From positions 1 through 64,000 of the forward strand of contig QAKI01000044.1 of the NCBI GenBank assembly GCA_003343905.1: a stretch of 64,000 nt of DNA, in the 5' to 3' direction. Below the pieces are notes generated by a model. It was not told the origin of the DNA. It worked only from the letters and a program-made list of their open reading frames with translations, and did not search any database. The DNA is from Subdoligranulum variabile. Lineage in GTDB: Bacteria > Bacillota > Clostridia > Oscillospirales > Ruminococcaceae. Shown here one piece after another: positions 38,535 through 47,921 of this stretch. Made by a program: the position numbers and the translations under genes. How positions within the stretch are numbered: the first letter of the stretch is position 1; every line of letters begins with the position of its first letter.

Positions 38535-38563
38535 TTGCATATGAAAGCGTTTTCGTATATAAT
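38535..38563 (+). promoter_or_regulatory. Promoter for the permease gene
   Basis: TTGCAT (38535-38540), 17 bp, TATAAT (38558-38563), 70 bp before the start codon. It lies in host DNA, so the prophage did not separate gene and promoter. Confidence 0.7.
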
Positions 38564-38633
38564 ATTGCTAGCAAATCCATCAAGACCGCCCCGCTGGGAA
38601 GGGCGGCGGGGCGGAATAAAAAGGAGGAATAGT

Positions 38634-40031
38634 ATGGAATTTGTGATCGGTATCATCCTGGTTTTGAGTTTCTTTGGCCTGGCCTACTACTGCGTCAAAG
38701 GTCACAACCTGATGATCGGCTTCCTTGTTATCGCCACCCTTTGGACGGCGCTGTCCCTTTTGGGCACGCTGGTCGCCTCGCCCGAATTCATTGCGGAAAA
38801 TGAGATCCTTCAGTTTGGCGGCGAAGGCGGTTCCGGCCTTGTCGCGGTCCTGAACAACATTTACCAGACCGCGCCCGAAGGCTGGGGCACCACCCTGGTC
38901 AATGTCTGCTGGGGCGCCTGGTTCGGACGCGTCCTGATGGAGACCGGCGTCGCATCCACCCTGATCCGCAAGACTGTGGAACTGGGCGGCGACCGCCCTA
39001 TTGTCACCGTCATCCTGCTGAACGTGGTCACGGCCTTCATCTTCACGGCCATGATGGGCGCCGGCCCCGTTATCGCCATCGGCGTTATCGTCCTGCCCAT
39101 TCTGATGAGCCTCGGCATCCCCAAAGCCATCGCCATGTTCACCTTCATGGGTTCCGTGTCCGCCGGTATGTATCTGAACCCGGTCCTGCAGTGGTCGCAG
39201 CTCCGCGCGTTCATCCTTTCGGCTGACGAGATGCCCCAGTTTTCCTTCTCTTGGTACGCCACCCACTGGGGTTACTACGCCCTGGGCATCTCGGTGGTGG
39301 TCGTCTGTGTACTGGCGGGCATCTACCTGAAAAGGAGCAAGGCCAGCCATGCATGGGCTGCCTCTGTAAAGGCTCCCAACACCACGACCGATGCGCCGCT
39401 CCTTGCGCTGATCCTGCCCATCGTCCCCGTCGTGCTGAAGATCGCGTTCGACTTCTCCGTTATCGGCGGCTTTATCATTGCAGGCTTTGCGGCGCTGTTC
39501 CTCTGCGGCCGCATGAAGGGTTCTTTCAAAGAGAATTGCCAGTTGGTCAACAAGCTGTATTATGACGGCGTTGTGGATACCGCGCCTCTGATCGGCTTCC
39601 TGCTGACGCTGCCCATGTTCAACACCTGCGCCAGCTACGCAGCCCCCTACTTCAAGGAAGTTCTCGGCAGCTTTATGCCCACAAACGAATACGTCATCTG
39701 CGCGTTGTTTGCAGTCCTGGCGATCTTGGGCTTCTTCCGCGGCCCGCTGACGCTGTACGGCTGCGGCGCCGCCACGCTGGGCGTTCTGTCCACGGTGGGC
39801 CACTTCTCCGCGCCGTTCCTGTTCTGCGTGTTCACGATCCCCTCCACCACGGTCAACGTCGGTTCCTGCATCACGCAGAGCTGGATTGCCTGGGGCCTGG
39901 CGTACACGAAGGTCGAATCCAGGGATTACCTCAAGCTTTCGATCCCGTTCGCGTACGTCACCTCGATCCTGCTGTACATCCTGACGGCCTTTACTGTGAC
40001 CGGTCTCGGCCCCGAGTGGTTCGCCGCCTGA
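38634..40031 (+). CDS. Ion-transporter-superfamily permease (GntP/citrate-type)
   Basis: 465 residues with about 12 membrane helices. It resembles GntP/CitM-like secondary carriers for organic acids: two similar halves each with a loop that dips into the membrane (FTAMMGAGPVIAIGVIVLPI; FRGPLTLYGCGAATLGVLST). GGAGG precedes the ATG. It is alone between its promoter and a strong terminator. The substrate (gluconate, citrate, other carboxylate) cannot be told from sequence. Confidence 0.7.
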   Translation: MEFVIGIILVLSFFGLAYYCVKGHNLMIGFLVIATLWTALSLLGTLVASPEFIAENEILQFGGEGGSGLVAVLNNIYQTAPEGWGTTLVNVCWGAWFGRVLMETGVASTLIRKTVELGGDRPIVTVILLNVVTAFIFTAMMGAGPVIAIGVIVLPILMSLGIPKAIAMFTFMGSVSAGMYLNPVLQWSQLRAFILSADEMPQFSFSWYATHWGYYALGISVVVVCVLAGIYLKRSKASHAWAASVKAPNTTTDAPLLALILPIVPVVLKIAFDFSVIGGFIIAGFAALFLCGRMKGSFKENCQLVNKLYYDGVVDTAPLIGFLLTLPMFNTCASYAAPYFKEVLGSFMPTNEYVICALFAVLAILGFFRGPLTLYGCGAATLGVLSTVGHFSAPFLFCVFTIPSTTVNVGSCITQSWIAWGLAYTKVESRDYLKLSIPFAYVTSILLYILTAFTVTGLGPEWFAA

Positions 40032-40096
40032 GCCCTGTTCCCGGTGTCGCCGGCCCCTTCCCGCGCGGTATAACAAATCCTTCTTAAAAACACGGC

Positions 40097-40141
40097 CCCC
40101 GGAGCCCCGGACCGCTATGCGGTCCGGGGCTCCGGGGTTTC
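40097..40141 (+). terminator. Terminator after the permease gene
   Basis: Perfect 19-bp GC-rich stem (40097-40115 with 40119-40137), 3-nt loop, then TTTCC. It sits between convergent genes. Confidence 0.8.
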
Positions 40142-40187
40142 CGTTTACAATTCAATACGCCTTCCAGTCCCCATTCCTTTAGGGTAC

Positions 40188-41678
40188 TTACATTTCTTCC
40201 AGATGCTTACGCATCTGGATCACCCACGGCGTAGGTCCAAAATTTTTTCTGCTGCAGACCGGATGTTCCAGTTCAGGCAGTTCCGGGCACTGCCATCGTT
40301 CGTTGGGGTCATCATAATTGCATTTCTGCAAAATTTTCAACTGCCGCATTGCCCAACGCTCGTGAACCATAATTTCCTCATAGCTTTGGAAGCTATCTGC
40401 AAATGCTTTCAGTCTTTCTGCCACTTCCGGGTATTGGTTTGCCACATTGTTTTCTTCGTTGGGGTCCGTGCTGCATTGGTACAGATGCGGGTCCTCCTCG
40501 ATTCCCGAATAAACATAGTATTTCCAGTCTTTCCAGCGGACCATGCGTCCCAGCGAAGTTTTCCCGTTGGTCAGGTAGGTGTACAGTTCACTGACCACCA
40601 TACGTTCCGGCTCGTTTTTTCCCTCTGCAAGCTGTGGGGCCAGACTTTTCCCATCACCCGGCAGCGGCTCTACCCCCGCCAATTCACAAATAGTTGGTCC
40701 CACATCCAGCAAACTGACCGGGCTGTCGATGGTTTTTCCCTGCGCGATTCCCGCCCCCTGCACCACAAATGGGACATGGACCGCCGGGTCATAAAACACT
40801 TGTTTCCCGTAATATCCATGAGTGCCATTCATGTCTCCATGATCCGATACATAGATAAATACGCCTTCCCTACCTGTCCGCTTCAGATACGCTTGGAATG
40901 CATCGTACACCGCCCCAATGTGACGGTCCTGCATTTCCACCAGACCGTAATAAGCCGCCCGTGCGGCGCGGGCGATTTCGGGATCTGCCTCCTGCATTTT
41001 TCCTTCCAGCGCCGGACCACCGTCAAATGTGTCGGAAACGTCACTCAGATTCACTTTGTCGTAGTAATATTCATATAACTCAGGCGGCGCCACATAGGGA
41101 AAATGCGGCCCATATGTGCCTACCGTGATAAATTGGGGCCGCTCATGGTCCTGCGCCAGATATTCCAATGCATGCTGCACCACGTATCTGTCATAGGCCA
41201 GCACGGGGGAATCTCCCCCGCCGATGTAACGCACCGCTCCGTTTTCGTCATAGCCTGTCACTCTGCTTGGCGTACCATCCGCCCGTCTGGGTGCCGGCAC
41301 ACCGTTGTGAAAGACCGGCGTGCGGTCCCCTGCTATACGGCGCGAATAGTCATGCCTTTGATCCGGTCCCACAAAGTGCATCCGCCCGCACAGGATCGTA
41401 TCATACCCGGCTGCGTTCAGGCAGTGCAAAAATGTTGCCTGATCGGACGGTAAAGAGCCGAAGTTGAACAACACCCCATTGTTGCTGGGCAGCTGCCCCG
41501 AAATCATAGCCGCCCGGGCCGGCACGCATAGAGGGCAGGCCGTCATGGCGTTGGTCATAGCGACGCCATTTTGTGCCAGCCTGTCCAGGTTGGGAGTCCG
41601 TATCACCGGATCCCCGGCATACCCCTGCAGCCGGTAGGAATGCTGATCCGACATATAAAGCAGAATATCCTTGGGCAT
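40188..41678 (-). CDS. Sulfatase (arylsulfatase/choline-sulfatase-like)
   Basis: 496-residue sulfatase of the alkaline-phosphatase superfamily; removes sulfate esters. The modification motif is CVPAR with Cys51, which must be turned to formylglycine, here by an anaerobic radical-SAM maturase since the residue is Cys; none is encoded in the window. Metal residues: early SDQH, late VSDHGDMNGTHG. No signal peptide, so it acts in the cytoplasm on imported substrate. The start 41678 is chosen at MPKDILLYMSD; upstream in-frame sequence is not conserved in look. Confidence 0.88.
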   Translation of the reverse strand: MPKDILLYMSDQHSYRLQGYAGDPVIRTPNLDRLAQNGVAMTNAMTACPLCVPARAAMISGQLPSNNGVLFNFGSLPSDQATFLHCLNAAGYDTILCGRMHFVGPDQRHDYSRRIAGDRTPVFHNGVPAPRRADGTPSRVTGYDENGAVRYIGGGDSPVLAYDRYVVQHALEYLAQDHERPQFITVGTYGPHFPYVAPPELYEYYYDKVNLSDVSDTFDGGPALEGKMQEADPEIARAARAAYYGLVEMQDRHIGAVYDAFQAYLKRTGREGVFIYVSDHGDMNGTHGYYGKQVFYDPAVHVPFVVQGAGIAQGKTIDSPVSLLDVGPTICELAGVEPLPGDGKSLAPQLAEGKNEPERMVVSELYTYLTNGKTSLGRMVRWKDWKYYVYSGIEEDPHLYQCSTDPNEENNVANQYPEVAERLKAFADSFQSYEEIMVHERWAMRQLKILQKCNYDDPNERWQCPELPELEHPVCSRKNFGPTPWVIQMRKHLEEM

Positions 41679-41774
41679 CAGAAACGCCTTCTTTCTGTCA
41701 AGATAAATTTTATACAAAATCGTCAGAACTTCACTTTTCGGTCGCCCTAGATTGATTGCCTCACGCACAAATCG

Positions 41775-41815
41775 TGCCGAAGCACAGTTGCCAAAATTGT
41801 AGCTGTGCTTCGGCA
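41775..41815. other. Inverted repeat between oppF and the sulfatase gene
   Basis: A perfect 13-bp inverted repeat (TGCCGAAGCACAG and its complement) with a 15-nt loop, no T run. It could be an operator, an mRNA processing or stabilising hairpin, or a weak terminator between the Opp operon and the sulfatase gene. Confidence 0.5.
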
Positions 41816-41885
41816 TGAGGAATATCGTCCCATCAGAAATCAATATTATTATGTCTTATCCGTTCTTCACTTCGGACCTATTATT

Positions 41886-42845
41886 TTATCCGATTTCGTG
41901 GATACGGCAGCAAGTCACGAAATGCCCGGTAGAAACTTCCTCCTGCTTCTGGCCTTCCTCCTGCTTCTGGCACGCCTCCGTGGCATACGGGCAACGAGCG
42001 GCAAAGCGGCAGCCCGGCTTGGGGTTGATTGGCGACGTGATCTCGCCCTTGAGGATCATGCGTTTGGTGGGATGATGGATGTCCGTAGACGGAATCGCAG
42101 ACAGCAGCGCCTTGGTGTAAGGGTGCAGCGGATTCTTGAACAGCTCCTTGGAGGGGCACTTTTCCACCACCTGCCCCAGGTACATCACACAGATATCATC
42201 CGAAATGTGCCGTACCACGCTCATATCATGCGTGACGAACATATACGTCAGGCCCCGGTCCTGCTGCAGCTTTTTCAGCAGGTTCAGTACCTGCGCCTGA
42301 ATGGATACATCCAGCGCCGATACCGGCTCGTCGCAGACAACGAACTTGGGGTCCAATGCCAGCGCGCGGGCAATACCGATGCGCTGGCGGCGTCCGCCAT
42401 CCAGTTCGTGGGGGTACGCCTTGCGCAGCCGTTCATCAATTCCGACCAGTTCCATCAGTGCGGTAGTTTTTTCCTCGATCTCTGCCTTGGAGTATTTGCG
42501 CGCCACCTGCAAAGGCTCCCGAATCGTCTGTTCGGCAGTCTTACGCGGGTCCAGGGAGGAATAGGGGTCCTGGAAAATGATCTGCATATCCTCACGGGCT
42601 TCGCGGAGGGCTTTTCCCTTCAAGTTATTCACAGGCTTGCCTTCCAGAAAAATTTTTCCGGCAGTGCTCTCCTGCAGGTGGATGATCGTGCGGCCCAGGG
42701 TGGACTTGCCGCAGCCGGATTCGCCCACAACCCCCAATGTCTTACCTTTTTCTATGGTAAAAGTCACATCGTCCACCGCATGCAGCAAGCCGCGCGGGGT
42801 CGGGAAATACTTTTTCAGATTTTGAACTTCAATAACAGGTGCCAT
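41886..42845 (-). CDS. oppF: ABC transporter ATPase, OppF type
   Basis: 319 residues. Walker A GESGCGKST, Q-loop FQDPYSSLDP, Walker B FVVCDEPVSALD, switch His in FVTHDMSV, and the C-terminal Opp/Dpp domain with cysteines (CRFAARCPYATEAC, CC). The signature is LDGGRRQRI where LSGGQ/FSGGQ is usual; the Ser to Asp change is unusual for an active site that touches ATP. ATG overlaps the oppD stop region. Last gene of oppA-B-C-D-F. Confidence 0.88.
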   Translation of the reverse strand: MAPVIEVQNLKKYFPTPRGLLHAVDDVTFTIEKGKTLGVVGESGCGKSTLGRTIIHLQESTAGKIFLEGKPVNNLKGKALREAREDMQIIFQDPYSSLDPRKTAEQTIREPLQVARKYSKAEIEEKTTALMELVGIDERLRKAYPHELDGGRRQRIGIARALALDPKFVVCDEPVSALDVSIQAQVLNLLKKLQQDRGLTYMFVTHDMSVVRHISDDICVMYLGQVVEKCPSKELFKNPLHPYTKALLSAIPSTDIHHPTKRMILKGEITSPINPKPGCRFAARCPYATEACQKQEEGQKQEEVSTGHFVTCCRIHEIG

Positions 42846-42846
42846 G

Positions 42847-43839
42847 TCAACCCTCCTGCTTTGCGATCTTCGCCATATTGCAGCAGCGGCAGTCATGGCC
42901 GTCTGCGGTCTTATACACGGCAATGGGACCTTTTCGGCATTCGTCGGTAGCGTACTTGCAGCGCGGTGCAAAGGCGCAACCCTCGGGCAGATTGGTGGGA
43001 TCCGGCGGAAGACCGTCGATGGGGTGCAGCCATTCTTCATCCTCGCCCATGCTGGGGATCGCCCCAAACAGCCCCACCGTATAGGGATGCGTCGGATGGT
43101 CAAAAATCTGCTCTTTGGTGCCGTACTCGACGATATTGCCGGCATAAATCACTGCCACTTCATCGCATACCTGCGCCACAACGCCCATATCATGGGTGAT
43201 CAGCAGCATGGCGGTGTTGTATTTTTCACGCAGTTCTGCGATCAGATCCAAAACCTGGGCCTGAATCGTTACATCCAGCGCGGTGGTGGGTTCGTCTGCC
43301 AGCAGCAGATCGGGGTTGCACGCAAGCGCGATGGCGATGACCACGCGCTGCTTCATGCCGCCGGAAAACTGGTGCGGATACTCATAGTAGCGTTCGGCCG
43401 GGATCCCCACGATCTCCAGCATTTCTTTGGCGCGCTTTTCGGCGGCCGCACGGCTTTTGTCATCGCTGTGAAGCCGAACGACTTCCGCGATCTGATCACC
43501 CACACGTTGGACCGGGTTCAGCGCCGTCATGGGGTCCTGGAAGATCATCGAGATCTTATTGCCGCGAATTTTGCGCATTTCATGTTCCGGCAGCTTGAGC
43601 ATATCCTGGCCTTCCAGGTGGATCTCTCCCCCGGCGATGCGGCAGCCCACGTCGGGCAGAATACGCAGAATAGATTTGGCAATGGTCGTTTTCCCGGCGC
43701 CGGTCTCCCCGACAAGGCCCAGCGTTTTGCCATGGTCCAAATGCAGGGAAACTCCGTTGACCGCATGTACCACCTGGCCGTCGGATGTGTATTCCACCAC
43801 CAGATCCTTCACTTCGAGGAACTTGGTATTCTCACTCAT
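42847..43839 (-). CDS. oppD: ABC transporter ATPase, OppD type
   Basis: 330 residues: Walker A GETGAGKTT, Q-loop IFQDPMTALNP, signature FSGGMKQR, Walker B LLLADEPTTALD, switch His LLITHDMG, and the Cys-rich C-terminal oligopeptide-transporter domain (CAFAPRCKYATDECRKG). It pairs with OppF to power the importer; its normal signature motif may carry the main hydrolysis site. Confidence 0.92.
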   Translation of the reverse strand: MSENTKFLEVKDLVVEYTSDGQVVHAVNGVSLHLDHGKTLGLVGETGAGKTTIAKSILRILPDVGCRIAGGEIHLEGQDMLKLPEHEMRKIRGNKISMIFQDPMTALNPVQRVGDQIAEVVRLHSDDKSRAAAEKRAKEMLEIVGIPAERYYEYPHQFSGGMKQRVVIAIALACNPDLLLADEPTTALDVTIQAQVLDLIAELREKYNTAMLLITHDMGVVAQVCDEVAVIYAGNIVEYGTKEQIFDHPTHPYTVGLFGAIPSMGEDEEWLHPIDGLPPDPTNLPEGCAFAPRCKYATDECRKGPIAVYKTADGHDCRCCNMAKIAKQEG

Positions 43840-43855
43840 GATTCCGTTCCTCCTC

Positions 43856-44743
43856 TCAGTTCTTCAGCTTCGGGTCCAGCGCATCGCGCAGGCCATCCCC
43901 CATCAGGTTCAGCGCCAGAACGGTGACTGCAATGGCAACGCCAGGGAAGATGACCAGGTGCGGTGCCTGACGGATAAACTGCCGGGAGGCCGCCAGCATA
44001 GCGCCCCACTCTGGCGTGGGCGGCTGAACGCCCAAGCCAATGAAGCTCAAGCCGGCACACAGCGTGATGGTCTGGGCCACACCCATGGTTGCTTGCACGA
44101 TCATGGGCGACAGGCAGTTGGGCAGCAAGTGGTTCATCACGATACGCAGACGGCTGCAGTTGATGGACGTTGCCGCTTCGATATATTCATTCTCGCGTAC
44201 TTTCAGCATCTGGGCACGCAGCATACGGGCCATACCGGGGATGGAACCAAAAGCCATCGCAATGATGGTGTTGACAAAGCCCGGGCCCAGCACGGCAGAA
44301 ATAACGATCATCATGACCATACCGGGAATAGCCTGGATGATATCAAGCAAACGCATGACGATGTTATCCACCCAGCCGCCAAAGAAACCAGCCACCGCGC
44401 CGATGGCCATACCAATAACCAGCGCCAAGCCTGTTGCCAGTACACCGCTGGAAATCGAATAGCGCGCGCCAATCAATACACGGCTGAAAATGTCTCGCCC
44501 CATATCATCGCAACCAAAAGGATGTGCCAGCGAAGGAGTAGCAAAACAGTTCATCATATCCATGGCCGTATAATCGTAAGGGGCAATCAATGGTGCAAAA
44601 ACTGCAACAATAACCTCTATGACGAAAATAATCAGCCCCACCACAGCTGCTTTATTTTTGGCAAGCTGCCGCATTACCCGCAAGAATTCACTATTTTTTC
44701 TTGCTTTTACTCTCAGCTTTACATTTGCAGTAGCTTCAAGCAT
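43856..44743 (-). CDS. oppC: ABC transporter permease, OppC type
   Basis: 295 residues, six membrane helices, N-terminal OppC extension, and the EAA loop (ATSINCSRLRIVMNHLLPNC) that contacts the ATPases. Partner of the OppB-type permease, whose end it overlaps by 8 bp. Confidence 0.9.
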   Translation of the reverse strand: MLEATANVKLRVKARKNSEFLRVMRQLAKNKAAVVGLIIFVIEVIVAVFAPLIAPYDYTAMDMMNCFATPSLAHPFGCDDMGRDIFSRVLIGARYSISSGVLATGLALVIGMAIGAVAGFFGGWVDNIVMRLLDIIQAIPGMVMMIVISAVLGPGFVNTIIAMAFGSIPGMARMLRAQMLKVRENEYIEAATSINCSRLRIVMNHLLPNCLSPMIVQATMGVAQTITLCAGLSFIGLGVQPPTPEWGAMLAASRQFIRQAPHLVIFPGVAIAVTVLALNLMGDGLRDALDPKLKN

Positions 44744-45725
44744 GTACAGCAGCCTCCTTTCCTACATTCTTTTCTTTCTTGGCTTTTTTGGGTGATGCAT
44801 ATTGGGCTTTGATGCGTGGATCTACCGCTGCATACAGGAGGTCTACTGCCAGCATGCAAAGGCTGAACGTAATAGCCAGGAAAATCGTGCCTCCCTGCAC
44901 CACAGGATAGTCGCGGTTGTTGACCGCAGTAATAATGTAAGTACCCATGCCCGGAATGGAGAACACGGTTTCGATAATCATCATACCGCCCAGCAGCGTA
45001 CCAAAGCTGGTGCCGAACATAGTAATAATCGGGATCAGAGCGTTCTTCAACGCATGCTTGAGGATCACTTGACGTTCCGGCACACCTTTGGATCGAGCCG
45101 TAGTGATATAGTCCGATCGAATGACCTCCAGCATAGAGGACCGCGTCTGGCGGGCACAAGTTGCAAAGCAGGTCATACAACCGGAAACGGCAGGTAAAAT
45201 GTAAGAGAAGATGCCATCATCAATTCCCATAGCAGGCAGCCATCCCAGTTGAACCGAGAACAGCAGAACCAGCATCAGAGCCAACCAGAAGTTGGGAATC
45301 GCCAAGCCGATCAGTGCTACCAACATAGAGCCGGTATCCTGCCAACGGTTTTGATGCGTAGCTGCAATAATGCCTAATGGAACGCCTAAGCCATATGCTA
45401 TAAGAAGTGTTACAATCGTCAGCATCATGGTACGAGGCAAGCGTTCCATAATTGTAGACATAATATCCACATTCGTAGACCAGGACGCTCCCAAATCCCC
45501 GTGCAGGAACACATCACTCAGGTAATCCCCTAACCGAACCAGATACGGGTCGTTCAAGCCCAATTCCTCGGTTTTGGCAGCAATTTCTGCTTCCGTCGCG
45601 GTGCCACCCAGGATGATTTCGGCAGGATTACCGGGGCAAAACAGCATCAACGTAAAAACCAGCACTGCCACGCCGAGGACGATGGGGATCATCCACAGTA
45701 GACGTTTTATAATGTATTTTCCCAT
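44736..45725 (-). CDS. oppB: ABC transporter permease, OppB type
   Basis: 329 residues, six membrane helices, with the EAA-type loop (ARSKGVPERQVILKHALKNA). The start at 45725 has GGAGG 7 bp upstream. It lies 126 bp after the binding-protein gene, with a hairpin between that may lower its expression relative to the binding protein. Confidence 0.9.
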   Translation of the reverse strand: MGKYIIKRLLWMIPIVLGVAVLVFTLMLFCPGNPAEIILGGTATEAEIAAKTEELGLNDPYLVRLGDYLSDVFLHGDLGASWSTNVDIMSTIMERLPRTMMLTIVTLLIAYGLGVPLGIIAATHQNRWQDTGSMLVALIGLAIPNFWLALMLVLLFSVQLGWLPAMGIDDGIFSYILPAVSGCMTCFATCARQTRSSMLEVIRSDYITTARSKGVPERQVILKHALKNALIPIITMFGTSFGTLLGGMMIIETVFSIPGMGTYIITAVNNRDYPVVQGGTIFLAITFSLCMLAVDLLYAAVDPRIKAQYASPKKAKKEKNVGKEAAVHA

Positions 45726-45757
45726 TCTGTTTCCTCCCATTCAGCGGTTCCAATAAA

Positions 45758-45784
45758 GCGGGCCCCCGCAAAGGGGCCCGCCCG
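45758..45784 (-). terminator. Intra-operon attenuating hairpin between oppA and oppB
   Basis: Minus-strand stem GCGGGCCCC/GGGGCCCGC with a short TTT tail. Such hairpins behind binding-protein genes usually protect the upstream message and limit read-through. Confidence 0.55.
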
Positions 45785-45851
45785 CCTGCGGGCGCCATTG
45801 GCTGCCCGTTGGAACAACCGGAAAGCAAATTTTTTGTGGTCTGATGCACCA

Positions 45852-47477
45852 TCAAATATTGCCGAAGGTGGAAGCCGCAGGAGCAATGTAACCCGCAATC
45901 TCCTTAACTTCGTTCTGCAGATCAAGGTCGCTACGCCAAATGGTCATATTCTGAGGATTGACTATACCATAAGCAATGGCGCTGTCGCGCAGGTACTCAT
46001 GGACCTTGTCGATGTTTTCCTGGGTATAACCATCTGGCGTCCACGTTGCATAAAGCAGTTCAGCCAAATCATAGTCATGACGGCTGGTAGCATCGCCAGT
46101 TTCATAAGCAGCGGGATCATAGCGAATGGCCCACGCATCGGACAAATAAGTACCACCAATAGTATTGATGACCATATCATATTTTGTACCATCCAAACGA
46201 GTGGCCATATACAGGGCAGTGTCAGCCAAAGTCAATTCACAGTTAATACCAACGGCCAGCAGATAATTCTGCACCATCTGTCCCAGACGCTGGCTGAACG
46301 TGGCGCTAGACACCAACAGGTTCAGCGTTTCCCCATTATAACTGGACTGCGCCAACAACTCTTTAGCTTTTTCCACATCGTAGGGGTAATATTCTTCGTT
46401 ATCCCATTCTGTATTGTAACCAACCATAACGGGAGAATGAGCATCGTGCATCACCGTACCATAACCCGCACACAGACCGGTAACGAGTCCCTCTGCATCG
46501 ATGGCGTAACAAATTGCCTGGCGCAGATTGACATCCTCCGCGCAAATGCTGGTATCAGCACCAGAGAAGAACAACTGCCAGCCTTGGTGGCCATCGGTCA
46601 ATTCTACCGTGTAATTTTCATTACCAACGAACTGGGCACCTGTGGAAGAATCCACACGCATCGCCATATCAATTTCGCCTGTTTCCAGTGCAATCCCCAT
46701 CTGGGATGCTTCAGGAATCGAGTGGAAACTGAGTTTTTCTACCACAGGACGGACACACTCCGGCAGATTATTCACATCCTGCCAATAATCATCGCGCAAC
46801 TCCAGCGTCAAAACAGAGTTGGCGGTGAACTCGGTGACCGCGTAAGGGGAAGTACTGACCAATTCGCTGCCAAAACCATCACTGCTAGCCTCATACGCAG
46901 CCTGACTGATGGCATAACTATCAGTCATAATTTTTTCAAATCCGCCTACAATGTTATCGTTCATTTTAAGCTCCAGCGACGTATCACTGGTAGCTGTAGC
47001 GGTGTCCACCTTGGCGAATACCGGCTTAAGCGCCATTTCTTTAGCGGTATTGATGTACCAGGCAATATCCGAAGCAGTAATTGCATTACCTGCGCTGTCG
47101 GTAATACCTTCACGAATATTAATGGTATAAGTAAAGCCATTATCGTTGGTAGTCCAATCGGTAGCGATCCAAGGCTGTAATTCCTTATTAGAGTCTACAA
47201 CGGCCAACGACTCGCACATCAGGTTCATGTACGGCGCATCACGGTTGCCTTCCTGACGGAAGGGAGTCAAGCTATCGGGAGTCTGGCTATAACCAATATC
47301 CAAAACACCGTCGCCGCCGCCAGTGGGAGCTGCCACCGCGCTGCTGTTGCTGGTAGCTGTTTCGCCCGTAGCACCGGAAGAACCAGAGCCGGATGCACCG
47401 CCGCAGGCGCTCAGCAGCATTGCCGCACACAGGCCCATGCTGGTCAGGCGGAGCGCGTTCTTCGCGTTCTTTTTCAT
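45852..47477 (-). CDS. oppA: Solute-binding lipoprotein, OppA/DppA family
   Basis: 541 residues of the SBP_bac_5 type. Signal peptide with lipobox LLSAC (Cys about 30) and a Gly/Ser-rich linker, then the family start (LDIGYSQTPDSLTPF). AGGAGG precedes ATG 47477. The family binds peptides, nickel, opines and also oligosaccharides; the context of sulfatases and glycosidase suggests a sulfated or plain oligosaccharide rather than peptide, as inference. Confidence 0.88.
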   Translation of the reverse strand: MKKNAKNALRLTSMGLCAAMLLSACGGASGSGSSGATGETATSNSSAVAAPTGGGDGVLDIGYSQTPDSLTPFRQEGNRDAPYMNLMCESLAVVDSNKELQPWIATDWTTNDNGFTYTINIREGITDSAGNAITASDIAWYINTAKEMALKPVFAKVDTATATSDTSLELKMNDNIVGGFEKIMTDSYAISQAAYEASSDGFGSELVSTSPYAVTEFTANSVLTLELRDDYWQDVNNLPECVRPVVEKLSFHSIPEASQMGIALETGEIDMAMRVDSSTGAQFVGNENYTVELTDGHQGWQLFFSGADTSICAEDVNLRQAICYAIDAEGLVTGLCAGYGTVMHDAHSPVMVGYNTEWDNEEYYPYDVEKAKELLAQSSYNGETLNLLVSSATFSQRLGQMVQNYLLAVGINCELTLADTALYMATRLDGTKYDMVINTIGGTYLSDAWAIRYDPAAYETGDATSRHDYDLAELLYATWTPDGYTQENIDKVHEYLRDSAIAYGIVNPQNMTIWRSDLDLQNEVKEIAGYIAPAASTFGNI

Positions 47478-47588
47478 GTTCTTACCTCCTGAAAATGGTT
47501 GGTTATTTTTCATTCTCTCTGCCTTTGTAAATAGAACCCGCGCACATCGGGAAAAGCGGGGCGCAAGTTTTATTTATTAATTGAATTT

Positions 47589-47617
47589 ATTATATCCACA
47601 TTTTTTCTCCCCCGCAA
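47589..47617 (-). promoter_or_regulatory. Promoter of the opp operon
   Basis: Minus strand TTGCGG (47612-47617), 17 bp, TATAAT (47589-47594). An AT-rich repeat TTTATTTATTAATT (47569-47582) just downstream of the -10 resembles the operator found at other genes of this region. Confidence 0.65.
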
Positions 47618-47763
47618 GACGGAATATTTACCAAAAATGCTGCTATTTTTTCTACGTTTTAACAAATTCCTCTGCTTCTTTTTTCCTTCCAAAATCGCAT
47701 TAAAATTTTCTTTATATGGCAACTTATCTAAAATTAAGAATCTCTTTTTGTCTATATTATAAC

Positions 47764-47808
47764 TTGTGGAAAACGCTACCCGTCGGTATAATTATTTTAT
47801 TTAATAAA
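47764..47808 (+). promoter_or_regulatory. Promoter and operator of the second sulfatase gene
   Basis: TTGTGG (47764-47769), 17 bp, TATAAT (47787-47792), followed by the perfect dyad TTTATTTAATAAA (47796-47808). The 18 bases around it, ATTTTATTTAATAAACAA, recur at the GH3 promoter. Confidence 0.75.
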
Positions 47809-47921
47809 CAATCATATCTACCTCTTTTCTTCTTATTTTTTTAATAATAGGCCCCCACAAGTGTTATCCATTTCAATCCAACTCGAATCTTTTTATTCAA
47901 GCACTAAAAAGGAGGTTCTTA

